Source of the DNA: Flavobacterium gyeonganense
GTDB lineage: Bacteria; Bacteroidota; Bacteroidia; Flavobacteriales; Flavobacteriaceae
Assembly (NCBI RefSeq): GCF_029625295.1
Contig: NZ_CP121112.1
Span: forward strand, 3,720,001-3,784,000
Length of the DNA stretch: 64,000 nt
Reading direction: 5' to 3'
The notes beneath the pieces were generated by a model. It was given only the letters and a program-made list of their open reading frames with translations, was not told where the DNA came from and made no database searches. Position 1 is the stretch's first letter. Each line of letters starts with the position of its first letter. The translations under genes and the position numbers were made by a program. Shown here in pieces: positions 18,278 through 27,241 of the stretch.

Positions 18278-18310
18278 TTGATAAATTGTCTAATTTAATT
18301 TGTACTTTTG
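18278..18310 (+). promoter_or_regulatory. Predicted pyrG promoter
   Basis: TTG at 18278-18280, a 22-base spacer and TACTTTTG at 18303-18310 match the flavobacterial TTG-N17-23-TAnnTTTG consensus. The pyrG ATG is 40 bases further on at 18350, leaving a short leader. Confidence 0.6.
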
Positions 18311-18349
18311 CCAAGTTTTTTACACAACTACAATACAAACAATTACAGA

Positions 18350-19963
18350 ATGAATCAAACAAAATATATTTTTGTTACAGGAGGTGTGACCTCTTCATTA
18401 GGAAAAGGAATTATTGCGGCATCTTTGGCAAAATTGTTACAAGGAAGAGGATATCGTACCACTATTCAAAAATTTGATCCTTATATTAATGTGGACCCGG
18501 GAACATTAAATCCTTATGAACACGGAGAATGTTATGTTACTGATGATGGTGCAGAAACGGATTTGGATTTAGGGCATTACGAGCGTTTTCTGAATGTTCC
18601 TACTTCTCAGGCTAATAACGTAACTACAGGTAGAGTTTATCTTTCAGTTATTGAAAAAGAAAGAAGAGGGGAATTTTTAGGAAAAACGGTTCAGGTTGTT
18701 CCTCATATCACAAACGAAATTAAAGACAGAATGCAGTTGCTTGGTAAATCAGGCGATTATGATATTGTAATTACCGAAATTGGCGGAACTGTAGGTGATA
18801 TTGAATCTTTACCTTACATAGAATCTGTTCGTCAATTGGTTTGGGAGTTAGGTGAAAACAATGGAATTGTGATTCATTTGACATTAGTCCCATTTTTGGC
18901 TGCTGCGGGTGAATTAAAAACAAAACCAACACAACACTCCGTTAAAACGTTAATGGAAAGCGGTATTAAAGCAGATATTTTAGTTTGCAGAACTGAGCAT
19001 GAATTATCTCAGGAATTGCGTCAAAAACTGGCTTTATTCTGTAATGTTAAAAAAGAAGCAGTTATTCAGTCAATTGATGCTTCAACGATATATGAAGTTC
19101 CAAATTTAATGCTTGAAGAAGGATTAGATGTTGTGGCTTTAAAGAAATTAGACTTACCTAAAAAAGCTGCTCCGGATTTAAAAACATGGAATACTTTTTT
19201 ACGCAGACTAAAAACACCAAAACAAACCGTAAACATCGGTTTAATTGGAAAATATGTAGAAATGCAGGATTGTTATAAGTCTATTTTAGAGGCGTTTATT
19301 CACGCAGGTGCTGCAAATGAAACAAAAGTCAATGTAATTTCTATTCACTCAGAACATATTAATATTGATAATGTGGCTGAAAAATTAGGGCCATTGGATG
19401 GAGTTTTAGTCGCTCCGGGATTTGGCGAAAGAGGAATCGAAGGGAAGATTGAAGCAGTTCGTTATGCACGTGAAAATAATATTCCGTTTTTTGGAATTTG
19501 TTTGGGAATGCAAATGTCTGTAATTGAATATTCCAGAAATATTTTAGGTTACGCTGAAGCGAATTCTACTGAGATGAATGATAAAACAAAACATCCGGTA
19601 GTGAATTTGATGGAAGACCAAAAAACAGTTACAGATAAAGGTGGGACAATGCGACTTGGAGCATGGAAATGTGATATAAAACCAAATACTCTGGCATATA
19701 GAATTTATGGAGAAAAAACGATTTCTGAGCGTCACCGTCACCGTTATGAATTCAATAATAAATATAAAGACGAATTGGTAAAAGCGGGTTTGATTGCTTC
19801 CGGAGTTAATCCTGATACTGGTTTAGTAGAAATTGTGGAATTGGAAAACCACCCATTTTTTATTGGCGTTCAATATCACCCTGAATATAAAAGTACGGTT
19901 GCGAACCCTCACCCAATTTTCGTACATTTTGTAGCTGCTGCTGTAAATTTTCATAAAAAATAA
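18350..19963 (+). CDS. pyrG: CTP synthase
   Basis: Makes CTP from UTP, ATP and glutamine. It has 537 residues from the ATG at 18350 (MNQTKYIFVTGGV). An in-frame start 42 bases upstream would lie at the promoter and is rejected. The synthetase domain (1-270) has GGVTSSLGKGI and DPYINVDPGTLNP. The glutamine amidotransferase domain (about 290-537) has the nucleophile FFGICLGMQ and YHPEYKS. Length and all motifs are normal. It is followed 78 bases later by yidC on the same strand. Very secure. Confidence 0.98.
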   Translation: MNQTKYIFVTGGVTSSLGKGIIAASLAKLLQGRGYRTTIQKFDPYINVDPGTLNPYEHGECYVTDDGAETDLDLGHYERFLNVPTSQANNVTTGRVYLSVIEKERRGEFLGKTVQVVPHITNEIKDRMQLLGKSGDYDIVITEIGGTVGDIESLPYIESVRQLVWELGENNGIVIHLTLVPFLAAAGELKTKPTQHSVKTLMESGIKADILVCRTEHELSQELRQKLALFCNVKKEAVIQSIDASTIYEVPNLMLEEGLDVVALKKLDLPKKAAPDLKTWNTFLRRLKTPKQTVNIGLIGKYVEMQDCYKSILEAFIHAGAANETKVNVISIHSEHINIDNVAEKLGPLDGVLVAPGFGERGIEGKIEAVRYARENNIPFFGICLGMQMSVIEYSRNILGYAEANSTEMNDKTKHPVVNLMEDQKTVTDKGGTMRLGAWKCDIKPNTLAYRIYGEKTISERHRHRYEFNNKYKDELVKAGLIASGVNPDTGLVEIVELENHPFFIGVQYHPEYKSTVANPHPIFVHFVAAAVNFHKK

Positions 19964-20041
19964 TATTAATATTCTAATAGGATGTAACTTCTGAGCCAAA
20001 CTCATAACTAATGTCTTTAACGAATAACTTTTTTAAAAATA

Positions 20042-21955
20042 ATGGAAGAAAAAAAATTAGACCTTAATTCAATCATTGGTTTTGTACTGATATTTGGAAT
20101 TTTGATTTGGATTATGTATCAGAATCAGCCTTCTGAAAAAGAAATTGCTGCTGAAAAAGCCAAGAAAGAATTAGTTGCTAAACAAGAAGCTCAGGCAAAA
20201 GCTGATAGAGCAAAAACTGCAGTGCTACCAGCTGTTGCTGTAACTCCCGGAGATACACTTCAATTGGCGCAATTGCAAAAAACATTAGGTGGTTTTGCTT
20301 ATTCTGCAACACTTCCTTCTGCAAAAGAGTCTTTTACTACGATTGAAAACGAAAAGATAAAACTTAAAATCGCTAATAAAGGCGGTTATATTGTTGAAGC
20401 AACTTTAAAAGGATTTGAAAAATTCAAAAAAGGATCAGGTCAGTTAGTTGAATTAATTAAAGATAATAATTCTAATCTCAATATTCAGTTACAAACGACA
20501 GACAATAGAACTTTGAATTCTAAAGATTTATTTTTTGAGCCTACGCTGACTAAAGTTGGTGCAGACCAAGTTTTATCTATGCGTTTGAAAGCAGGAGCAA
20601 ATGAGTTTTTGGAATATAAATACATTCTTAAGCCAAACGACTATTTAGTTGGCTTTGATATTCGCTCACAAGGCTTAAATAAAGTTTTGAATTCTTCTAA
20701 GCCATTAGATTTGCAATGGGATTTAAAAACGTATAGAAATGAGAAAAGTATTTCTTATGAAAATCGTTATGCGGAGATTTACTATAATTATGAAGATGGA
20801 AAAGAAAGCTATGTAGGGCAGGGAGATCATAAAGAAGAAACTCCTGAAAATGTTGATTATATTGCATTTAAGCAACATTTTTTCACTTCAATTTTACAGA
20901 CTAATACTTCTTTCGAAAAATCAAAGTTAGTTTCTCAAAATTTAGTAAAAGATGAAAAAATAGATACTGTTTATACAAAACAGTTCAAAGCAAATGTTCC
21001 TCTGGCTTTCACAAACGGTGAAATTGATTACAAAATGAACTGGTATTTTGGGCCGGCTGATTATAAAGTTTTAAAATCATATGATAAAAACTTTGAAAAA
21101 ATCATTCCTTTAGGATGGGGGATTTTTGGCTGGATTAATAAGTGGATTTTTATTCCATTGTTTGGATTCTTAAGTTCAACAATTGGATTGTCATTAGGAA
21201 TTGCAATTATCATCTTTACCATTATAATTAAATTGGCAATGTCGCCAATTACATATAAATCATTCTTGTCGCAGGCAAAAATGAAGGTTTTAAGACCTGA
21301 TATTACTGAATTGGGAGAGAAATACAAAAAAGATCCAATGAAGAAACAGCAGGAGACAATGAAATTGTACAATAAAGCAGGAGTAAATCCAATGGCAGGT
21401 TGTATTCCGGCATTGATTCAGCTTCCTTTTATGTATGCATCATTTCAGTTCTTCCCTTCTGCTTTTGAGTTAAGACAAAAAGGTTTCCTTTGGGCTGATG
21501 ATTTATCATCTTTTGACTCTGTTTTAAAATTACCATTTCATATTCCATTGTATGGAGACCACATCAGTTTGTTCCCGATTTTGGCAGCAATAGCTATTTT
21601 CTTCTACATGAAAATGACCTCAGGAGATCAGCAGATGGCAGCTCCGCAGCAGGAAGGAATGCCGGACATGGCAAAAATGATGAAAATCATGATTTACGTT
21701 TCGCCACTAATGATGTTGATTTTCTTCAATAGTTATGGTGCAGGATTGAGTTTGTATAACTTTATTTCCAACTTGATTACAATCGGAATTATGTTTGTAA
21801 TTAAGAATTATATTGTTGACAGTGATAAAATCCATGCTCAGATCCAGGAAAACAAACAAAGAGAACCTAAAAAACCTAGTAAGTTTCAACAGCGTCTTCA
21901 GGAAGTAATGGAGCAGCAGGAAGCAGCTAAAAAAGCTCAGAACAAAAAGAAATAA
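20042..21955 (+). CDS. yidC: Membrane protein insertase YidC
   Basis: Inserts and folds inner membrane proteins, alone or with Sec. Its 637 residues have an N-terminal anchor (about 9-25), a large periplasmic beta domain (about 80-350), and a conserved C-terminal insertase core with membrane segments from about 355 onward. The core includes SPITYKSFLSQAKMKVLRP, NPMAGCIPALIQLPFMYASF and the MMKIMIYVSPLMMLIFF segment. A basic Lys/Gln-rich tail (about 600-637) is typical of ribosome contact. A strong bidirectional terminator follows. Confidence 0.97.
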   Translation: MEEKKLDLNSIIGFVLIFGILIWIMYQNQPSEKEIAAEKAKKELVAKQEAQAKADRAKTAVLPAVAVTPGDTLQLAQLQKTLGGFAYSATLPSAKESFTTIENEKIKLKIANKGGYIVEATLKGFEKFKKGSGQLVELIKDNNSNLNIQLQTTDNRTLNSKDLFFEPTLTKVGADQVLSMRLKAGANEFLEYKYILKPNDYLVGFDIRSQGLNKVLNSSKPLDLQWDLKTYRNEKSISYENRYAEIYYNYEDGKESYVGQGDHKEETPENVDYIAFKQHFFTSILQTNTSFEKSKLVSQNLVKDEKIDTVYTKQFKANVPLAFTNGEIDYKMNWYFGPADYKVLKSYDKNFEKIIPLGWGIFGWINKWIFIPLFGFLSSTIGLSLGIAIIIFTIIIKLAMSPITYKSFLSQAKMKVLRPDITELGEKYKKDPMKKQQETMKLYNKAGVNPMAGCIPALIQLPFMYASFQFFPSAFELRQKGFLWADDLSSFDSVLKLPFHIPLYGDHISLFPILAAIAIFFYMKMTSGDQQMAAPQQEGMPDMAKMMKIMIYVSPLMMLIFFNSYGAGLSLYNFISNLITIGIMFVIKNYIVDSDKIHAQIQENKQREPKKPSKFQQRLQEVMEQQEAAKKAQNKKK

Positions 21956-21981
21956 TATTTCAGAATATATATTATTGCAAT

Positions 21982-22012
21982 AAAAAGGTCGAAATTTAAT
22001 TTCGACCTTTTT
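21982..22012. terminator. Bidirectional intrinsic terminator
   Basis: Fifteen-base perfect arms (21982-21996 and 21998-22012) around AAGGTCGAAATT, with A and T tracts on both sides. It separates yidC (+) from the convergent GNAT gene (-). Confidence 0.82.
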
Positions 22013-22040
22013 TGTATAAAATAATATTGATGTTAATAAT

Positions 22041-23171
22041 TTATTCCCATTGAGATAAGTCTTTTCTATATGTTTTTCTTTGACAATGAATTGTTGGATC
22101 AAAATTCTTCCACAAAAGATGAATGGCGTTATTTTCAAGTAATTCAGGTGTTCTAATGCAGTTACGGATGCCTTTTTCCGAAAAGGTTTTATAGTATTCG
22201 TCAAAGATAATTGCTGTAACGCCCTTGTTTTGATATTCAGGATGGATTCCGATAAGGTAAAAAACAACGTCCTTACTGTGTTTTTTTGCCCTTAATAAAT
22301 GAAGAAAACCAAATGGAAAGAGCTTTCCTTTTATTTTTTGTAAAGCTTCAGTAAAACTTGGCATTACAATACTGAATGCTATTAATTTATCATCTTTGTC
22401 CATCACAAACTTAATATATTCAGGATTGATAAAACTAATATATTTCTTTTTAAAATACTCTTTCTGGACATCAGATATGGCGACAAACGAAGCTAATTTT
22501 TCGTATGACTCATTAAACAAATCAAACATTTTGTCAACATGGGGCATAATGTCTTTTGTCTTTGTAAAAGTTAATGCTCTTAAGCCATATCTCTTTTTTA
22601 TGAGTTCCTGTGCTTTCTGGAAAAATTCTGGTTTAACATTTGAGAAAGGGAAAATGCTTTCTATATATTGTTTTTCAACCTGAAAGCCTAATTGCTCAAA
22701 ATGTGAAACATAGTAAGCATGATTATACCAGGTAATCATTGTTCCGATCTGGTCAAAGCCTTCTGTTAAAACTCCAACTTTGTCTAAATTTGAAAAACCC
22801 ATTGGGCCTTCGATGTGTTCCAGATTATTCTGTTTACCCAATTCATACACTTTTTCCAGTAAAGCTTTAGTAACTTCGATGTCATCAATAACATCAAACC
22901 ATCCAAAGCGGACTTTCTTTTTATGTTGGTTATTTACTTCTGCCCAATTAATAATAGCTGTAATTCTTCCAACAACTTTATCATCTTTATAGGCCATATA
23001 AAAATAAGCCTCGGCATGTTCAAAAGCAGGGTTTTTTGTTTTGTCAAATGACTCTAATTCATCTGCAATAATAGGTGGCACCCAATATGGATTATTCTTA
23101 TATAAGGTAAAAGGAAATTTGATGTATTCTGTTAATTCCTTTTTTGTTTTAGCTTCTTTAATTGTAATCAT
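22041..23171 (-). CDS. GNAT-fold acetyltransferase-like protein
   Basis: A 376-residue cytoplasmic protein. The C-terminal third has a GNAT core: a beta strand VVFYLIGIHPEY, then the acetyl-CoA pyrophosphate loop QNKGVTAII (a variant of Q/RxxGxG/A), then helix and NCIRTPELLENN. The N-terminal part (FPFTLYKNNPYWVPPIIADE; GPMGFSNLDKVGVLTEGFDQ) is shared by a Bacteroidetes family often labelled only as N-acetyltransferase. The substrate is unknown. It stands alone, convergent to yidC, with an AT-rich gap of 50 bases to the next minus-strand gene. Confidence 0.72.
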   Translation of the reverse strand: MITIKEAKTKKELTEYIKFPFTLYKNNPYWVPPIIADELESFDKTKNPAFEHAEAYFYMAYKDDKVVGRITAIINWAEVNNQHKKKVRFGWFDVIDDIEVTKALLEKVYELGKQNNLEHIEGPMGFSNLDKVGVLTEGFDQIGTMITWYNHAYYVSHFEQLGFQVEKQYIESIFPFSNVKPEFFQKAQELIKKRYGLRALTFTKTKDIMPHVDKMFDLFNESYEKLASFVAISDVQKEYFKKKYISFINPEYIKFVMDKDDKLIAFSIVMPSFTEALQKIKGKLFPFGFLHLLRAKKHSKDVVFYLIGIHPEYQNKGVTAIIFDEYYKTFSEKGIRNCIRTPELLENNAIHLLWKNFDPTIHCQRKTYRKDLSQWE

Positions 23172-23221
23172 TAACTTGTGTTTTATTGTTTTCAGAAATC
23201 AAAAGTATTTAAGGGAAAAAA

Positions 23222-24262
23222 TTAAGGCTTTTTCTCATATTTAGCCTTTCTTTTACGCTCTTTTTCCTGATAGTCTTCTTTTGGATCTGTCTTATCCTGT
23301 GCTTCTAGCTCTTCTTTAGACATTTTGTCTTTCTTGTCTTTATTTTTAGGCTTTTTTACTTTACCTACCCTGGTTAACTCTTCTTTGTGCATGTCATCGT
23401 AACGGATAGAAAAACCAATTCCGCCATAAAGTAATGAAGGAGTGTTTTTTAAATTTTTGCTTACAGAAGCATCAATTTGAACGTTTCGTGACAATAAGTA
23501 AGCTGCACCTCCTCTAAAGATTGCATCACTATATAAATCACTTTTGTAACCCTGATTTTCTACAAAACCAGACCATTTTTTGTTAAAGCCTCTTGTTAAG
23601 GTTATTATATAACCGTATCCTGAATTGTCAGTGCCGATATAGTCAGCAATGAGGTTAGATACTAATACCCATTTGGCACCAAAATGATGTTGGGTAGCTA
23701 ACATCAATTTTGGGGAAACGCCGGATTCAGTTGAATAATAATTGAGTATATTAGAATTGTAAGCATATGGATTGTCCTTTAATACAATATTAGCTCCAGC
23801 AAAGATCGAAACTGCCGGAATCAATTGACGCCAGCTGAATTTTTTATTTGAATAACTATAAATATTGATGTCTTCTTTGTGATTTTTGTATGGATCATAG
23901 ATTAAGTATTTAGCCCCTAAATAAGTCTGCCTTAAATTACTTTTCTTAAAACTGGTTGCCGGAGTTGTAAATTTTTCATTTTGATATTGAATGTCAGCTA
24001 TGAATTCAAGTTCTTCGAGAAAAAGGCCCCAACGTAGTGTAAAATCAGTGCCAAAACCAGAAGCTTCGTAATTTTGTGTATCATGTTTTTCATATATGCC
24101 GTAAAAACCAGCTTCAGCCTGAATGACAGACTTTCCAACAGAGAAAGCTGACATAGTTTCGCCTGGGCGATTAGAGTTTATAACATCTGTATATTGAGCA
24201 AAAAAGTATTGTGGGAATAATAAAAATAGGCAAGCTATTAAAAAGTTTTTAATTTTTAACAT
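23222..24262 (-). CDS. Outer membrane beta-barrel protein, phenol-pathway MetA-like family
   Basis: A 346-residue secreted protein: signal peptide (residues 1-22, ending FFAQY), then beta strands with the start INSNRPGETMSAFSVGKSVIQAEAGFYG and a C-terminal barrel ending GIGFSIRYDD. The pattern fits the transporter/MetA-pathway outer membrane family found widely in Bacteroidetes, whose cargo is unknown. After the barrel, about 60 residues are almost all Lys/Glu/Asp. Such a tail is unusual for a barrel and would sit in the periplasm. It is separated by 50 bases from the downstream GNAT gene. Confidence 0.65.
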   Translation of the reverse strand: MLKIKNFLIACLFLLFPQYFFAQYTDVINSNRPGETMSAFSVGKSVIQAEAGFYGIYEKHDTQNYEASGFGTDFTLRWGLFLEELEFIADIQYQNEKFTTPATSFKKSNLRQTYLGAKYLIYDPYKNHKEDINIYSYSNKKFSWRQLIPAVSIFAGANIVLKDNPYAYNSNILNYYSTESGVSPKLMLATQHHFGAKWVLVSNLIADYIGTDNSGYGYIITLTRGFNKKWSGFVENQGYKSDLYSDAIFRGGAAYLLSRNVQIDASVSKNLKNTPSLLYGGIGFSIRYDDMHKEELTRVGKVKKPKNKDKKDKMSKEELEAQDKTDPKEDYQEKERKRKAKYEKKP

Positions 24263-24360
24263 ATATGTATTTTTTGATTAAAAAGTAATAACGTTTTCAA
24301 ATGTACTATATTTTATTATTTATTTAAGATTGATATTTTAATTTTGAACGATGGTTTTAT

Positions 24361-24368
24361 TAATTTTG
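24361..24368 (+). promoter_or_regulatory. Predicted -7 box for the DUF4834 gene
   Basis: TAATTTTG, an exact TAnnTTTG match, lies 17 bases ahead of the ATG at 24386. A second copy lies at 24339-24346. No well-spaced -33 TTG is found. The location argues against the in-frame TTG start at 24344. Confidence 0.4.
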
Positions 24369-24385
24369 GAAAAAATTATACGATT

Positions 24386-24673
24386 ATGCAAGAAGCATCA
24401 TTTTCAGGTTTCCTTAAAACCATAATGTGGGTAATAGCTTTTTATTATATTTTTAAATTTCTGGCTAAAATATTTTTACCTGTATTGGTGAAAAAGGCGG
24501 TAGAAAAAGCAGGGGAAAATTTTCAAAGACAACAGCAATATAGTCAGGATAATTCATGGCAAAGAACCAGAAACAACAATAATGATGAGATAATCATCAA
24601 CACTGCTAATGCAAAAAAGCCTCGGGAGACCAAAAAAGTAGGCGATTATGTTGATTACGAAGAAATAGATTAA
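24386..24673 (+). CDS. DUF4834 family small membrane protein
   Basis: A 95-residue protein (ATG at 24386) with one N-terminal membrane segment (FLKTIMWVIAFYYIFKFLAK). A short amphipathic helix follows, then a polar tail rich in Asn/Gln/Arg ending KVGDYVDYEEID. The tail motif GDYVDYEEI is characteristic of DUF4834, a flavobacterial family of unknown role. It precedes the YfhO-like gene by 51 bases on the same strand and may be co-transcribed with it. A TTG start 42 bases upstream is possible but overlaps the predicted promoter. Confidence 0.78.
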   Translation: MQEASFSGFLKTIMWVIAFYYIFKFLAKIFLPVLVKKAVEKAGENFQRQQQYSQDNSWQRTRNNNNDEIIINTANAKKPRETKKVGDYVDYEEID

Positions 24674-24724
24674 GTTTGTATCCTGTAATAATCAGGATTC
24701 ATCATTTAACCAAACCACCCAAAA

Positions 24725-27184
24725 TTGAAAATAGTAAATAAGTTCTATCCGCATGCCCTTGTAATTCTGGGCTTTATTCTCGTTTCGTTAATTTATTTTT
24801 ATCCTGTCCTTCAGGGAAAACAAATTTTTCAGTCTGATATTGCTCAATATACAGGAATGGCAAAAGAGCAAAATGACTTTAGGGCTGCCGAACACGCTGA
24901 GCCCTATTGGACTAATTCTGCTTTTGGAGGAATGCCAACATATCAGTTAGGAGCAAATTATCCAAATGATTTTGTGGGTAAACTAGATGATTTTTTGCGT
25001 TTTTTACCGCGTCCTGCTGATTATTTATTTTTATACTTTTTAGGTTTTTACGGTTTGCTTCTGGTTTTAAAGACTGATCCTTTAAAAGCATTTATTGGAG
25101 CAATTGCGTTTGGTTTTTCAACCTATTTAATTATTATTCTGGGAGTTGGACATAATGCAAAAGCCCATGCAATTGCCTATATGCCATTGGTTATAGCCGG
25201 TTTTATATTGGTCTTTCAAAAAAAATACATCTGGGGAGGACTTCTTACAATGTTTGCGGTTGCATTGGAAGTAAATGCAAACCACTTTCAAATGACTTAT
25301 TATCTGTTGATTTTCTTATTGATTCTTTCAGGATATTTTACTTTTACTTTTATTAAAGAAAAACAATTCAAAGAACTTGGAATTGCAGTCGGTGTTTTAG
25401 CTATTGCCGGAATTTTTGCCATTGGAACAAATGCTACAAATTTAATGGCAACAAGTGAATATGCTAAATTCAGTACGCGAAGCAACAGCGAACTGACTTT
25501 CAATCCGGATGGCTCTAAAAAGACCAATGAAAATGCCTTAAGCCGTGAATATATTACAGAATACAGTTATGGAATTGCTGAAAGTTTTAATCTAATTGCG
25601 CCTAGACTTTTTGGAGGCTCAAATCATGAAAATGTAGGGACTGACAGCCGTATGTACTCATTTATGATTGAGCAGGGAGTTCCATCTACACAGGCTCAGG
25701 ATTTTGTATCAGGGATGCCTACTTACTGGGGAGATCAGCCTATAGTTGCTGCACCTGCCTATATTGGCGTTGTGGTTTTCTTTTTAGGTGTTTTGGCCCT
25801 ATTTGTTGATGATAGAAAGATAAAATATGTATTTCTTGCAGGCGCATTGTTCTCACTAGTTCTTTCCTGGGGAAAAAACTTTTCACTATTAACAGACTTC
25901 TTTATTGATTACGTTCCGATGTATGATAAGTTTAGAGCTGTTTCTTCTATTCAGGTGATTCTTGAATTATGTTTTCCGGTGCTAGCTGTTATGGGTATCC
26001 AGTCGTTTTTTAAAGCAAAAGAGGAACCAAAGCTGCAGCAAAAAGCTCTGGTACAAACCGGTGTTTTCGGTCTCGGCGTAATTTTAATTTTGGTAATTGC
26101 GAAAGGCTTTTTCCACTTTACCGGAAGCAGTGATAATTATTTCTTAGAAAGTTATGGTCCTGGTTTTGTTGAAGCTTTGAAAGAAGACAGAATGACTTTG
26201 TATTCAGCTGATTTATTGCGTTCCGGATTTTTTATTATAGTAACTTTTGGAATTTTATGGCTATTCATTAAAAATAAACTGTCTCAAAATACCACTCTGA
26301 TTCTTGTAGGGCTTTTGATGATTTTTGATTTGTTTTTTGTGGATAAAAAATATGTTTCTGCGAAAGATTTTGTAAGTCCGGTGGAAATTGCTGCACCCTT
26401 TCAGGAAACACCGTCTGATGCACAAATTTTAAAGGATACGACCCATTACAGGGTTTTTGAAGTAAGCGGAAATATGTCAAGTGCCCGTGCTTCTTATTTC
26501 CATAATTCATTAGGGGGATATCATGCTGCAAAGCCAAGAAGAATCCAGCAATTATTCGATTATCAGATCGCAAAAAATAATATGGAAGTTTTGGATATGT
26601 TAAACGTAAAGTACATTATCCAGACTGATAAAGAAGGAAAAGAATTCCCAACAATAAACCCAAACACAAATGGAAACGCATGGTTTGTCAGCACAGTAAA
26701 ACTTGTTAATAAGCCAGACGATGTCATGAAAGCGTTAGATCATATTGATACTAAAAAAGTAGCAGTTTTCAATGTACATGAACACGAAGGAAAATTTAGA
26801 AGTGCCCGTTTAAAAAAACAATGGGATACGACCGGAACAATCAAAGTGGTGCAATATAAACCAAATTATATCAAATACCAATCGGATAACGGAAAAGACG
26901 GATTGGCTGTTTTCTCTGAAATGTATTATAAAAATGGTTGGAATGCTTACATCGATGGTCATTTAACAGATCATTTTCCAGTAGATTATGTTTTAAGGGC
27001 TATGGAAATTCCGGGCGGAAAGCATACAATCGAATTTAAATTTGAGCCTCAGGTAATTAAAACCGGAAGTACCATTACCCTTGCAAGCTCAATAGGAATG
27101 ATGCTGCTTTTGATTTGTGGTATTTATTTTGAAAAATTCTTTCGCAAAGATTCGCAAAGTAATCACGGAGATACTCAAAAATAA
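24725..27184 (+). CDS. YfhO-like polytopic membrane protein
   Basis: An 819-residue inner membrane protein with about a dozen transmembrane segments in the first 520 residues and a large C-terminal extracytoplasmic domain (about 530-780), then a last membrane segment. The N-terminal loop FQSDIAQYTGMAKEQNDF and the EPYWTNSAFGGMPTYQ motif match the YfhO/DUF6056-type GT-C-like glycosyltransferase family, which modifies envelope glycopolymers in Gram-positives. The start is a TTG; the first membrane helix begins only 8 residues later and the next Met is too far in. The last residues (RKDSQSNHGDTQK) are encoded by repeat-like DNA. A glycosyltransferase and a flippase follow, suggesting a surface glycan role. 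Confidence 0.8.
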   Translation: MKIVNKFYPHALVILGFILVSLIYFYPVLQGKQIFQSDIAQYTGMAKEQNDFRAAEHAEPYWTNSAFGGMPTYQLGANYPNDFVGKLDDFLRFLPRPADYLFLYFLGFYGLLLVLKTDPLKAFIGAIAFGFSTYLIIILGVGHNAKAHAIAYMPLVIAGFILVFQKKYIWGGLLTMFAVALEVNANHFQMTYYLLIFLLILSGYFTFTFIKEKQFKELGIAVGVLAIAGIFAIGTNATNLMATSEYAKFSTRSNSELTFNPDGSKKTNENALSREYITEYSYGIAESFNLIAPRLFGGSNHENVGTDSRMYSFMIEQGVPSTQAQDFVSGMPTYWGDQPIVAAPAYIGVVVFFLGVLALFVDDRKIKYVFLAGALFSLVLSWGKNFSLLTDFFIDYVPMYDKFRAVSSIQVILELCFPVLAVMGIQSFFKAKEEPKLQQKALVQTGVFGLGVILILVIAKGFFHFTGSSDNYFLESYGPGFVEALKEDRMTLYSADLLRSGFFIIVTFGILWLFIKNKLSQNTTLILVGLLMIFDLFFVDKKYVSAKDFVSPVEIAAPFQETPSDAQILKDTTHYRVFEVSGNMSSARASYFHNSLGGYHAAKPRRIQQLFDYQIAKNNMEVLDMLNVKYIIQTDKEGKEFPTINPNTNGNAWFVSTVKLVNKPDDVMKALDHIDTKKVAVFNVHEHEGKFRSARLKKQWDTTGTIKVVQYKPNYIKYQSDNGKDGLAVFSEMYYKNGWNAYIDGHLTDHFPVDYVLRAMEIPGGKHTIEFKFEPQVIKTGSTITLASSIGMMLLLICGIYFEKFFRKDSQSNHGDTQK

Positions 27185-27232
27185 TTTAATAATCTTTGTG
27201 ATCCTTAGTGGAGATTTTGTAAATCTCTGTGG
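27141..27232. repeat. Flavobacterial intergenic repeat cluster reaching into the yfhO-like 3' end
   Basis: A tandem TTCGCAAAG(A/T) (27141-27149 and 27151-27159) lies inside the last codons of the YfhO-like gene. A partly complementary AATCTTTGTG (27191-27200) and a small perfect hairpin (27211-27217 with 27221-27227) follow in the gap. The wording resembles repeats seen between many flavobacterial genes (from memory); copy number cannot be judged here. Confidence 0.5.
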
Positions 27233-27241
27233 AATCTGAAT

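Noticed and set aside
21707..22267. 186-residue minus-strand frame bridging the yidC and GNAT 3' ends
   Set aside because: It crosses a strong bidirectional terminator and overlaps two conserved genes.
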